Positions 10,742 to 21,509 of a DNA stretch of 64,000 bases are shown here, piece by piece. The stretch covers positions 1 to 64,000 of the forward strand of contig WNNJ02002748.1 of the NCBI GenBank assembly GCA_012934845.2, read 5' to 3'. The position numbers were made by a program, and so were the translations under genes. Position 1 is the first letter of the stretch. Each line of letters begins with the position of its first letter. The notes under the pieces were generated by a model. The model was not told the DNA's origin. It ran no database searches and saw only the letters and a program-made list of their open reading frames with translations. Origin of the DNA: Pomphorhynchus laevis (Eukaryota; Acanthocephala; Palaeacanthocephala; Echinorhynchida; Pomphorhynchidae).

Positions 10742-12595
10742 GAACCATAAATGAATTCCAAAAAAGCTTACGATTTTAATGCAAATTCCTGCATGATTCC
10801 TGATAAAGAAGAGTTTGAGAAGGTAATGACTGTTCCAGTGGATCCAGTTAAGGTTATTGAAGTTTTTGTCTTTGATTTTGATGGGGAGGTGCTTCCTCCT
10901 ATAAAGAAACATGCGAATCTGGCAAGTATTACTTTCAACACACCTCTAGCCAGAAACATGTTTTTTAACGTTTACCTAAGAAAATTCGTTCAAGCACTAC
11001 CAGGATAATTTTTAACTTTGCTAGAGTTATTAATAACACGTACGGAATCTCTTTTGTTACTCGCGACCTTTCCTCATCCTATGAAAAGTGTTTCAACGAT
11101 AATCTCTTAAACATGGGGGTTCTTACTCTAAAACCAATCATGGCATCAGTCAAGATTACCAATATGATCACTGACCTTGATAAAAGTGACATCGAAGTCC
11201 TTGGGAAACGTTTTAACCTACAAAATGTTAGGTTTATAAATAACAAGGACAATTTGCCTATTCCTGTCGCATTTGCTAATATTGATGAATGCAACGCAGA
11301 TATCATTTATAAGGCTGCGAACAATCCCTTTATGGGGTGCAATCTAGAATTTACAAAAATCAGCTCAGATAATCTAGTGTACCCCATTGCAACACATGTC
11401 ACGGCTGGAGATACTGGAGCTCTAGTTGCAATAAATCAGGAGTCTGTGGGATTTGTGGTTCGAACGACAGTAATTACAACTTCGATTGCAGACTTCTCCA
11501 AAATGGTCGAATTGTTGTCTTTCACATCCAGCGTGGTCTAGGAGATGTGAAATTTTTAAAACTTACTCCAGAAGACATTTACGAAAGGCGAATTCTGGCT
11601 TCAAACACTCCTTCCTGCAACTTCAATCAAATCTGAAAAGCGTCTTCCAATAACGAAGAAATTCTCGAAATTTGCAAAAGAATGAATCAAGATACCATAA
11701 AGTCCATGCAATCCATGACAACTAATTTAGTCAACGCTTTATTCTCTTCACCATCAATTCTCTCTACCGATTTGATCAAGTCCAACAAACGAGCTAAATC
11801 TAACTAAAGGACAAATTCTTCTAATAAAAGGTCTTCCTCCGTCAGCACAAATAATCCCTGTTATCCAGCTAACGAAGAACGATAATTCTACTTGGGAAAT
11901 GGCAGTGGTCAACAATAAGAAGGGAAATGAAGATATCGCCAGTGGGCAAGTGTATCTAACTCGTCCGACTAGGTGTAAGTAGGGCAACCTTCTAACCTCC
12001 AGTTCGGACAAGAGGATGCATCCCACTCCAGCTAGCTTAACACAATGCAAAGTAATCAAGATCCTTCTTCACTGAATATCCTTCAGTGGAACTCGGGAGG
12101 TACTTCTGCCCTTAGACTTTTATCTGGTAGAGATGCAGATGTTATAGTCCTTCAGAAGACGCGGTATATCCGTATCCCACAGGACATTACTCGATTAATC
12201 CCAAGGCACATCTACACACTATACTCCGTACATAACCCCACCTTACTCATCTTAATCTCAAGGTCTTTTAACCCTAGTAAAATGCTCCTTAAGAGCTTCC
12301 CTCCTGTTAAACTAATCTTGTCATGCCCTGTCTTGTTTAGCTATATAACTCTGTAAGAACAGTAAACGGATCAGTATAGCCAATATCTACATCCGTCCAG
12401 GGGAGATTCACAAGAACCGTGACCTCCTGGATCGTATTTCTCAAGCTCCTCATATCGCGATTAACGAGTATAGTCCGCCTTGATTGGAATCTTCGGGGAG
12501 GGGTTGATAGATCCCGTGTGGTCCAATCGGAGTGCGGCGTGTTGGATTGGCTTTAGGGCTCAGATTCCGCTGGAACTGAGGCCGTGATACATGAA
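10742..12595 (+). mobile_element. LINE A copy 3, internally deleted
   Basis: Plus strand and head to head with copy 2. ORF1 starts at ATG 10751 (MNSKKAYDF) and continues through 11113-11541 after frame changes, including FINNKDNLPIPVAFAN, which is also seen in copy 4. ORF2 starts at 12045 (MQSNQDPSSLNILQWNSGG). After the endonuclease N-terminus the sequence jumps at about 12450 straight to the conserved 3' end (GTGCGGCGTGTTGGATTGGC at about 12532-12551). RT is absent, so this copy could only have moved with help from another. Confidence 0.7.
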
Positions 12596-12981
12596 GACAT
12601 GTATTTACGACTGGGTTACTTTAGATTCTTTTTCTCTTCATGTTTTATTTTAAAAAAACTTTTTAGTTTAAAAAAAAAGATGTTTAGTTTTTTAATAAAA
12701 TCTTTATTATTAAACAATTTACGTTCAAAATTTTTATCTACCACAATAATGCATTTTTAGTGTATATCTAGTATTTCACTTGCTGTCAATAATCCACGGT
12801 GATAAATCGACTTATCACTATTGATATGGTGACTATAATAAGGCATTTGATCATTAAAAATTAAAAGACTAATCAGACTTAAAATAAAAAATCTATTTTA
12901 TAATAAAAATCCGCTTATTTCGTAATTTTGATAATTTAAACTTTTAAAACATGGATATTAAAATGGATACTTGGTATATTA
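12596..12981. other. AT-rich spacer after LINE A copy 3
   Basis: No coding potential. A long A/T stretch at about 12640-12720 may be the old poly(A)-like tail or flank of LINE A copy 3. Otherwise I see nothing. Confidence 0.35.
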
Positions 12982-13905
12982 AATCGGTTAGTAACCTATT
13001 TGATGTTAAGAGATAGAAGTACATACGATCGTGACGGAATAAAAGAAATTTTAATTAGTTAGAAAAGAAATTGAGATATAAAAGAAATTGAAATATGAAA
13101 TAGTAGATTTTTGTAGCATTACAAACTTGTAACTGCTAAAGCATTGAGGTATTGATGTTAGTATTTAGGTTAGTTTGTATTACATCGATCGCCATCTATC
13201 GAGGTTAGTACTGAGGTTAGTATTCATGCATACCATATAATATAAAATATAATACATTAAATAATGAAATTTTAAGAATTGCAACAATATGTAACGATAT
13301 TGGTTTTCTTCAAATCATTTAAATAATTTAATAGATACATATTTTAAACTAGGTTACTATAAAAATAACATCAAGCAGAAAATAGTTAAATATATAAATC
13401 AACACAATAATATAAAGAATAAATTTAAACTCTTAAGTGGCAAATTTTTAATGGATGGATAATAAATAATATGCTTTGTATTAGAATAAGATCCTAAATA
13501 ATCAAATTTCATCAGATAAAATACGTCATTAGCATGTATTTGGCCCATCTGCTATTTGGGTAAAGGTATGGAGGCCCAAACCTGATTACATAACAGTTCC
13601 TGATGACCTCTTATTCTTATTCTGATATACCGTATATTATTTATTGACAAATTCACAAAAATTGACTTTTTATTTTAAATTTTAACTTGATATAAATTAT
13701 AAAAAATCTTAACAATTATTTATTTATTATTTAATTATTAAATTTTGATTTAGCATTACACTTAACTAATAATTTGTCAAGTGCATATTTTATTATATAA
13801 ACTTTACCACTCAATTAACTGACCTTATTAAAAATTATATTTGATATTTTGATTTAGCATGATTATTTTTCAATTTTTTAAATACATAGAATCTGTTAGC
13901 TAATT
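12982..13905 (+). repeat. Families B+A repeat, copy 2 (left arm of an inverted pair)
   Basis: This block recurs in inverted orientation at 19111-19951. The family B part (about 12982-13430) shares AATCGGTTAGTAA, CATACGATCGTGACGG and GCAACAATATGTAACGATAT with its partner. The family A part (about 13440-13905) carries GTCATTAGCATGTATTTGG, CAGTTCCTGATGACCTC and the terminal CTGTTAGCTAATTTG. The two arms differ at a noticeable fraction of positions, so the pair is old. They enclose the Merlin element and a broken RTE LINE. Confidence 0.65.
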
Positions 13906-14017
13906 TGATTAGTTTGTATTACATCAATCGCCGTTCTGGCTCTTAGGCATATCAACAAAGGCTTGATTTTGCCTTTTACTAGAAACATTGACATATTGCT
14001 TATAGTCAGTCGTTTTT

Positions 14018-14148
14018 GGTGGATGCTAGTTTGGTGTTGCCTTTGATATTTGGTGTTGCCTTTGATATTTGGTGTTGCCTTTGATATTTGGTGTTGCCTT
14101 TGATATTTGGTGTTGCCTTTGATATTTGGTGTTGCCTTTGAAAAAATT
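14018..14148 (+). repeat. Merlin left terminal inverted repeat with six 19-bp units
   Basis: After GGTGGATGCTAGTTT come six tandem copies of GGTGTTGCCTTTGATATTT, starting at 14033, 14052, 14071, 14090, 14109 and 14128. They end in a CTTTGAAAAAATT junction that is also present in the right repeat. Confidence 0.9.
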
Positions 14149-14157
14149 GGTAAGAAA

Positions 14158-15132
14158 ATGGTAAGAAAATCAGAAGAAAAAATCTCGAATGAAAATACAC
14201 ACTATTCAGTCTCTGATATTTTGAATTTGGATATTACAGAGCGTTTTCTTGATAGACAGTTTGTGAAAAAAGAAACACAAAACGTCTTTCTTTCTCGTAT
14301 GAAACTAATAAGAAATTGGTCAAGATGCGAAAAATGTGATAACGAGGAACATATGAGATACGTTAAACGTAAACAAAGCATAGACGCTTTTGCTTGGACA
14401 TGCAAAAAATCCTGTAGAAAATCACGTGGACTCAGACACGACAGTTTTTTTGAAGATTGTCGTTTAGATATGCCATTGATATTTAAAATAATTTACAAAT
14501 ATATCAATAGGTGTTCATATTTAAAAATTGCTCATGATCTGGAGCTTAATAGAAATACTGTTGCAGCTTATACTGATAGATTGAGAGATATAATATGTGA
14601 TTTTGTTGTTGATAGAAATCAAAAGATAGGAGGCATCGATGAAAACGGAGAGCCTAAAATAGTAGAAATTGATGAAAGTCTTTTTTTCAAACGAAAATAT
14701 AACCGAGGTCGTGTCGTGGATGGTCAATGGTATGTAGGTGGTGTTGAAAGATGCACAAAAAAAGCTTTCATAGTCCCTGTATATGATAGAGGTGCTCAAA
14801 CAATGGCACAAGTAATTTACGAGAATGTTTTACCTGGAACTATTGTCATGACTGATGAATGGAAAGCCTATGGGACAGCTTTTAGAAATATGCCTCAATA
14901 TCAACATTTTTCCGTTAACCATTCTTTAAACTTTGTTAATCATCTTGACCCTAGCATACATACACAAACCGTTGAAGGGTTTTGGTCACTTGCTAAGAAA
15001 TACCTAAGAGAAAAAAATGGTATTTCGCAGGATCAACACGAGGACTTTCTCATTCAGTTTATATGGGAACACACGATTCCATCAGACAAGCGATTCAACA
15101 ATCTTTTAGCTCTATTAAGAATAAAGGATTAA
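14158..15132 (+). CDS. Merlin transposase (IS1595/ISXO2-like DDE family)
   Basis: A 324-residue DDE transposase that would cut and paste the element via its terminal repeats. The start is the ATG at 14158, ten bases after the left repeat. The open frame extends further upstream but only through the repeat units. An N-terminal zinc ribbon is visible (Cys at about 57, 60, 82 and 86: CEKCD and CKKSC), followed by a helix-turn-helix-like stretch (LKIAHDLELNRNTVAAY). The catalytic triad reads EIDES (D172), MTDEWKAYG (D233) and QTVEGFWS (E273), which is the ISXO2-like domain pattern. TAA ends it at 15130-15132, 27 bp before the right repeat. No stop or frameshift is present. The family is related to bacterial IS1595-group insertion sequences and is widespread in animals. 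Confidence 0.93.
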   Translation: MVRKSEEKISNENTHYSVSDILNLDITERFLDRQFVKKETQNVFLSRMKLIRNWSRCEKCDNEEHMRYVKRKQSIDAFAWTCKKSCRKSRGLRHDSFFEDCRLDMPLIFKIIYKYINRCSYLKIAHDLELNRNTVAAYTDRLRDIICDFVVDRNQKIGGIDENGEPKIVEIDESLFFKRKYNRGRVVDGQWYVGGVERCTKKAFIVPVYDRGAQTMAQVIYENVLPGTIVMTDEWKAYGTAFRNMPQYQHFSVNHSLNFVNHLDPSIHTQTVEGFWSLAKKYLREKNGISQDQHEDFLIQFIWEHTIPSDKRFNNLLALLRIKD

Positions 15133-15159
15133 TATTTCTTTACAATTTTCTTTTGTTTA

Positions 15160-15252
15160 AATTTTTTCAAAGGCAACACCAAATATCAAAGGCAACACCA
15201 AATATCAAAGGCAACACCAAATAACAAAGGCAACACCAAACTAGCATCCACC
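15160..15252 (-). repeat. Merlin right terminal inverted repeat with four 19-bp units
   Basis: The reverse complement carries four units of the same 19-bp sequence (core GGCAACACC at 15172, 15191, 15210 and 15229). One unit has a single-base change (ATAACAAAGG for ATATCAAAGG). It is 38 bp, exactly two units, shorter than the left repeat. Confidence 0.9.
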
Positions 15253-15260
15253 TCGTTTTT

Positions 15261-16299
15261 TAATGTCCGTATAAACCTAGGTCTTTGTGTTACGGTTATA
15301 TTCGGCGATTGTATCGAACAAGAAGTGGTTCATGTGGTGCCGGTAGTAGATATTTGAAATTAATGCATAATCGCATGGAAGTTGCTTTGATACATGGTTT
15401 TGTGTGATTGTACAAATCGAAGTTTACAATATCTACAATAGCAATCACAAAACTTGATTATGGCCTTCCGTCATTGATGATCAATATTTCGTAATGTTAC
15501 AAATTATAATGAAACTGAAGTATTTTTATTGATGAATACGTCTACAAATTAATAACATGGCTGATATTATCATAAAATACTACGTTTATATTCATGGTCC
15601 TATATTTATATTATAATGTATATTATATCATGTTTTAATATTAAAACATTATATAATGATATAATATTTTATTTTATATTATGGTCCTCTATTTATATTA
15701 CATCGTTTATATTGGTCCTCTGTTTTCGAATTCTTTGAATTGGCCTTCTATTTTCATAAGATGCAAAATGATTTAAATGATTTAAATAAAATTTTCATCG
15801 GACTCATCAAAGTCACTGCGGTGGCCGTTAAATAAAGTAAAAAACGATCAATCCTGATGACCATCATTTGATGTCTACATCAGTCGGTCATACTTTCAAC
15901 TGTTTAATAAATACCGATCCTCCGCAGTGAAAAATCAGCATCCAACCGAAGGATAATGGCAGGAAGATTATGACGGATACTCATTATTCCGTCATAGTTT
16001 CTTCCTCCTGTAATACATGTAATCATTCGAATGACGCCCCTCTGCGCTTAATTTACCTTCTATCGCAATGATATACGATGACTTTCGTGTATATATTGTA
16101 TTTTAAATTTTCGCAAATAGATAATGCACACTAAATAATGTGTAAACAGACTACATTGTTTTTTAAATTAAACTAATCGAGAAAAGTCAAAAGAGAAACT
16201 TGAGTCAATCGAGAAAAGTTAACTTTTCTCGATTCGTTTAATTTTAACTAAATAATGTGTTAAAAACAGTATTGTAGAACATGACGTATTTGTGATTTG
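15261..16299. other. Spacer without a gene
   Basis: Mixed AT-rich sequence. I see no domain on either strand. A 28-bp perfect palindrome lies at its downstream end and is listed separately. Confidence 0.4.
16207..16234. repeat. 28-bp perfect palindrome
   Basis: AATCGAGAAAAGTT is followed directly by its reverse complement AACTTTTCTCGATT. A single diverged copy of the half-site (TAATCGAGAAAAGTCAA) lies about 30 bp upstream. It can form a cruciform or hairpin. Its function is unknown. Confidence 0.7.
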
Positions 16300-19065
16300 G
16301 GTTATTGTCCTGCTTTATCCCGCTTCGAGGCGGGGTCGATTATTTACAATTTGCTCCTTCATTTCGCCCTATTCAGAGTCTGGTCAGGATGGAATCCGGA
16401 AGTTTTGAGATCTGGGTGTAGGACATCCAGCCGTCGTCGTTTTATTCGACCTTTCGGGCGCTTGCCTCCGATTTTATGATCCAGAGCAGTCTTTACGAGG
16501 GAGCAATTTTCGGCCAACAACACGTAGCCGCACCATCGGAGTATGCCCCCTTGGATTAGGGGTACGATTGAGGCGACTCCGTATCTTTGAAAGACATCCA
16601 CATTTCTCAAGTGATCATAACGCGTTACGCTACTAATTCATCATATCATTTTGGTCTCCATTACCTCTAGGCGTCGTCCCTCTGCTTTGGTAATCAACCA
16701 GACACTGTTCCATACATGGCACAAGCGGATGATCGAGCAGTAGATCTTTGATTTCAGCTGGTATTTGATTCTACGTCAAATAGAACGGTTGTCGCCCTCG
16801 CCATTTTTTCCACACTGAGTTGATTCGTGACGAGATTTCATGACATAGATCGCCGCTTGCCGAAAGTATGGTTCCGAGGAACTTTAACTTATCTGTCCGA
16901 CGCAATTCGATGCCCTTAATGTTGATTTTCCACTTTCCTTGAAATATGTTGTGAGGTACTCGGTCTTGTCTAGATTAAATCGTAGTCCGTATTGTGCGAG
17001 CCGGTTATTCCACACTTTAGTTAATTCCTCGAGATCGTTAGTGTTGTCCGTTGCCAGCATGACATCGTCTTTATAGAGAATGGTGTAGGGCATCGGCCTT
17101 TAGCTACTACGCGTTATAGCGTTCATGCCTGTGTTGAATAGGGCAGGCGAGAATGCACTTCCTTTGTGGACGCCCACTGATATTCGAAATGACTGTGGCA
17201 TTCCAGCTGCACTTAAAAGTCGGCTCTTGCTGTTCTGGTAGAGCAGAATCACTCATCGGATTTGATGCTCCGGAATTTTATGTTGTCGCAGTGCATACCA
17301 TATTAATTTGTGTGGGATACGATCAAATGCCTTCATTACATTCAAGAATGCAACGTAGATGGGTTAATTTTTCTCCAAATGCTTTTCGAGGATCAGTCAT
17401 GCTGCATGAATGGCGTCAGCAGAGACACAATTGTTGACAAATCTTGTTTGGTTGATGTAAATATCAGCGACATCTCGGATACGCTTGTCTAGTATTCGCT
17501 CAAAGATCTTCATAGTTTGCAAGAGCTATCAAATTGGACGGTAACTGGAGGAATCGGCTAGATTTCCTTTCTTTTTTCATATCGGTATATTGGTATTGTT
17601 CTGCAAGTCGTTTGATATCCTTTGTTCATCACTGATCATGTTGAAGAAATTGGTAAGCCATGGGATCGGGATCCAGCATTTGACTTTCCAAAGCTCAGTT
17701 GTACTGTCATCTGGGTTTGTGGCTTTGTTCTTCGCCATACGCTATAGTGCTTCCTCCACTTTCTACTTTCTACATCAGTTCCTCCACTTTCTACATCAGT
17801 TCCTCCTGATGACCTCTAATTCTTATTCTGATACAACGTCTGTTATTTATTAGTCAATTCATAAAAATGACGTTTATTTTAAATTTTATTTTTTATTTTT
17901 ATCTTTTAACTTGATTTAAATTATAGAAAATCTAAAAACAATTATTAATTTTATTATTTAATTATTAAATTTTGATTTAGCATTATTATGTTTTGTTTAT
18001 TTTATAATTATATAACAATACGTAGACTCAGTTAGCTGATTTAATTTTATTTGAGATATTGGACCGGGATTTACTACAACTTGTGGGATCGGGATGTGTC
18101 GAAACTCTTCATTCAAGATTGCTCAAAGTGATCACGCCATCTCTCTCGAACTCTTGTTTGATCAATAATTAGTTTACCGTCCCTTAAATCGACATAGTAA
18201 AATTTTTCGATGTGCTGCGTGTTTTGATGCCTGAGCTTCACAAGCCAAAATAGGTCCCGCTCGCCATTCCGTATATCTAGTCTTTTTGTACATTTTCATT
18301 GTGGATCGTTCTGGCCACCACAGCTGCCTTTTTAGCGTTTCTCTTTGCTTCGTGGTATGCATGACAATTGGTCTGTGTCTTGTCACTTAGATAGGAATGT
18401 AATAGTCGTTTTATGTCTTTGACTTTTTATTTTATCTCTTCCGTCCAGAGCCATGTATCAAGCTCAATGTAGCTTTTGTCGGGTTTAGTACAACCGGGTG
18501 TATTATCTGCTATCGTATGCATTATGTGTCTAGTCTTGTTCCATGTTTCTTTGACTGTCCTTAATTCAGGAAGCCGTATCTTCGGGATCAATTCTGCTTC
18601 TATATTATCAAAACGTCACTATTTGATTTTAGATAGACACGTTCGCTTACTAGTTACTTTTTACTGAGGTAGCTTGATTTTTAAGGATGTAATTATCGGG
18701 CGATGTTGCGTTGCGAGTGTCTCGTATGGCACGGCCTTAACATCACTCACGGTAGACAAGTGCTTACGCCGCACGAGAATAAAATCGATTTAAGTTTTCT
18801 TGCTCGCGCTATAATAGATTAGAAGCTGTGTGGGTCGCTTGATAAACCATGTATCGAACTCAACTATGCGTTCTCCGTCCTTATTGTCCATAGCCGTTGC
18901 CGTCATGACATCTAGATCCATCAGCAGTCTGCCCGACATGCCCGTAAAGGTCGCCAGCAATTATGATGTAGTCGGCAGAAGAGATTGCCCGTATTATCTT
19001 ATTTCAATAAATGCTAAAAATTCGAATGAACGATATATTCGTGCCACTTATTTATATCGCTCATA
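16300..19065 (-). mobile_element. RTE-type LINE, decayed, with a family A insertion
   Basis: Minus strand. The AP endonuclease part is at about 18980-18700: IIIAGDLYGHVG, where an Asn is expected, then a GYG block, as in RTE endonucleases. RT motif B reads GVHKGSAFSPALF at about 17165-17125. Motif C is degenerate (LYKDDVMLATD for FADDIVL) at about 17080-17050. The following KTEYL block matches RTE. The C-terminal region with GGKRPKGRIKRR is at about 16480-16430. Stops and frameshifts are abundant. A family A repeat splits it at about 17798-18040. Confidence 0.7.
17798..18040 (+). repeat. Family A repeat, copy 3 (partial, nested in the RTE LINE)
   Basis: Begins at CAGTTCCTCCTGATGACCTC and ends at CGTAGACTCAGTTAGCTGAT. 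LINE sequence resumes on both sides, so the repeat arrived after the LINE. The first half of the family is missing. Confidence 0.7.
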
Positions 19066-19110
19066 AAAAGTAGACCTTCGAAAGATCTGGAAATGCTATA
19101 ATTCAGATTG

Positions 19111-19951
19111 GCCAACTGAGTCTACATATTTTTTATTATTTATAAATAATAAATAATGCTAAATAAAATTTAAATTTTTAAACAATAAATAATTATATAT
19201 AATAAATCATTTTTATGAGATTTTATATTATTTATATCAAGTTAAAATTTAAAATCAAAAGTAAAACCATTTTTAAGAATTGACTAATAAAAATATGTCA
19301 TTTATTCGCGTACGAAGTAGTGGTCATCAGAAGGAACTGCTATGTTATTAGGTTTCGGCCCCTATTTCTCGATCCAACATACAAGCGGACCAAATACATG
19401 TTAATGACGTATTTCATCTAATGAAATTTGATTATATAGTATCTTATTCTAATACAAAATATATTATTTATTATCCATCCATAAAACTTTTCCGCTAATG
19501 ATTTAAAATTTATTTTTAATATTATTGTGTTGATTTATATATTTTACTATTTCCAATCTGATGGTACTTTTATAGTAACATAGTTTAAAATATGCATCTA
19601 TTAAATTATTTAAATGATTTTGAAGAAAATCAATATCGTTACATATTGTTGCAATTCTTAAAATTTCCTTATTTAATGTATTATATTTTATATTATATGC
19701 TATGCGTGAATACTAACCTCAGTACTAACCTCGATAAATGGCGATCGATGTAATGCAAACTAACCTAAATACTAACATCAATACCTCAATGCTTTAGCAA
19801 TTACAAGTTTGTAATGCTACAAAAATCTACTATTTCATATTTCAATTTCTTTTATATCTCAATTTCTTTTCTTATTAATTGAAATTTCTTTTATTCCGTC
19901 ACGATCGTATGTACTTCTATCTCTTAACATCAAATAGATTACTAACCGATT
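19111..19951 (-). repeat. Families A+B repeat, copy 4 (right arm of an inverted pair)
   Basis: Reverse orientation of the 12982-13905 block. From left: CCAACTGAGTCTAC at 19112, GGTCATCAGAAGGAACTGC and GGTTTCGGCCCCTATT at about 19330-19375, GACGTATTTCATC at about 19408, then the family B section ending in ACTAACCGATT at 19951. Confidence 0.65.
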
Positions 19952-20080
19952 ACCTTACAGTAAAACCAATATCGTTACATATTGTTGCAATTCTTAAAAT
20001 TTCATTATTTAATGTTTATAATATAAATAATTTCATTATTCATATTTTATATTATATGGTATGCATGAATGCTCATGCAA
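19952..20080 (+). repeat. Second partial family B fragment
   Basis: Bases about 19968-20062 repeat the B segment at 19640-19715 in the same orientation (ACCAATATCGTTACATATTG, TTCTTAAAATTTCATTATT, GGTATGCATGAAT). This is a short direct duplication adjoining copy 4. Confidence 0.55.
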
Positions 20081-20099
20081 AAATATGTTTTTTGTAAAT

Positions 20100-21320
20100 T
20101 TAAATATGTCATATTTACGATATAAATTAGTAGTAGTTTTAATTGATGTTAATGTAATGTTCATATCTAGATGTATACCTATTTATCACTATTATTAGTT
20201 TTAATAGGAGTAAGGACACTTGGATAAATTTGTTAACTTATTGTATAAAAATTATTAGAGTTAATACACATATAATTTAGATTTATTTTTTATTCAGTTA
20301 TGATCAAATTCATATTTTATTTGCTAACATAAAAATAAGACAACTTAAACAATTTAGATGCCTCGTGAACATATTAGATCAGCTAACTGAGTATAACAAG
20401 CCAAAATTTATACGCCATCTTTACGATATAAATTAAAAGTAGTTTAAATTGGTGTTTATTTAATGTTTATATCTAGATATATATATCTTCTTTATCTTTA
20501 ATATTAGTTTTATTTAGAATAAGGCTACCTGGATAAATTTGTTCGCTTATTGAATAAAAATTGTTAGAGTTAAATGCGCGTATATCATCAATATATTAAA
20601 ACAGATTTCATATCTTTATGTAATTTAGATTTATTTTTTAAACAGTTATGAACAAATTCACATTCTATAAAGCTTAAAAATAAGTCAGCTATAATTGGAC
20701 TACTATTACCACGCATCAGAACACCTTTTATTTGTCTAAATATAGATGTCCCTACCTTTAAATAATTTTGACTTATTAAAATTATTTAAGGATTCTATTA
20801 ATTCAATGTTATCCATATATTTATATTTACTTGAAGGTTTGATTTTTGTTAGATAGGCGTTACGGTTCATATATATAACTATAACGCGTTATAATTATAA
20901 CGCGTTATAGTTATTACCTGTTATTATATATTTTTCCGAAAATAAGGTTAATTAATTTTTCTAACTCGTTTTTAATATTTGTTAAATCTAAATTTGTATA
21001 AAGCGTGCTAAAATCTGAAGTATTTATATTTTAAAAATTTATTCATTTTGTCTGTTCTAAAAATTCTTTTGTAGAATTAATACTGAAATAATATTTGATA
21101 CCAGTATTAATTTCGATCACCCTACAATATTTATTGAAGTGTGTTTTAATTACTTCAAATATTTTATTCATATAAACAGAAAGTGGTTTTAATGTACATT
21201 TTAAAACACTACATATGAACCCAAGCTTTATATTCTGATATCGTAAGTATTTATATTTTAAAAATGTATTCCTTTTGTGTGTTTTAAAATTTATTTTGTG
21301 AAATTAATACTGAAATTCAT
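20100..21320 (-). pseudogene. Penelope-like reverse transcriptase fragment with internal duplications
   Basis: Minus-strand translations show pieces of an RT of the type with a KPLS..KIF block and a DFSTLYTN motif. TLKPLSVYMNKIFEVI is at about 21180-21130 and TSDFSTLYTNLDLTN (motif A region) at about 21020-20980. A post-motif-C region with the order DI, then IYPGSLILNKT, then YLDI lies at about 20600-20450. That last region is present twice, at about 20412-20690 and again at 20112-20345. The block at 21018-21090 is also echoed at 21240-21320. Many stops are present. Assignment to a specific Penelope-like clade is an inference. Confidence 0.5.
20875..20914. repeat. 40-bp perfect palindrome with two ACGCGT sites
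   Basis: ATAACTATAACGCGTTATAA is followed directly by its exact reverse complement, with no loop. Each half contains ACGCGT. It interrupts the decayed Penelope-like RT frame. Confidence 0.85.
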
Positions 21321-21509
21321 TATTTTGTAATAAAATATAAATAGTGTAATGAGAGTATAATGATAGCCCAGACGTTCAATCATAAAGGACTAGCAAATGG
21401 TAGCAATCAATAAGAGCATAGTGCTTACGGGGAACAGAATAAGAAATCAATAAACAGATATATGAGAACATTGAGAGAAGGTGCATATAAGAAGGAAATT
21501 ATATTTTAC

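Larger units (their letters stand above)
14018..15252 (+). mobile_element. Complete Merlin-type DNA transposon
   Basis: The 1,235-bp element is bounded by terminal inverted repeats beginning GGTGGATGCTAG and ending CTAGCATCCACC. It is flanked by an 8-bp direct repeat TCGTTTTT (14010-14017 and 15253-15260), the size of target duplication known for Merlin elements. Inside is one uninterrupted transposase frame. Complete ends, an exact target duplication and an open frame together indicate a young and possibly mobile copy. The repeats differ in length: 131 bp on the left and 93 bp on the right. Confidence 0.92.

Noticed and set aside
14107-14157. Upstream TTG start of the Merlin transposase
   Set aside because: The extra 17 codons only translate the terminal repeat units. 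The ATG at 14158 right after the repeat is the sensible start.
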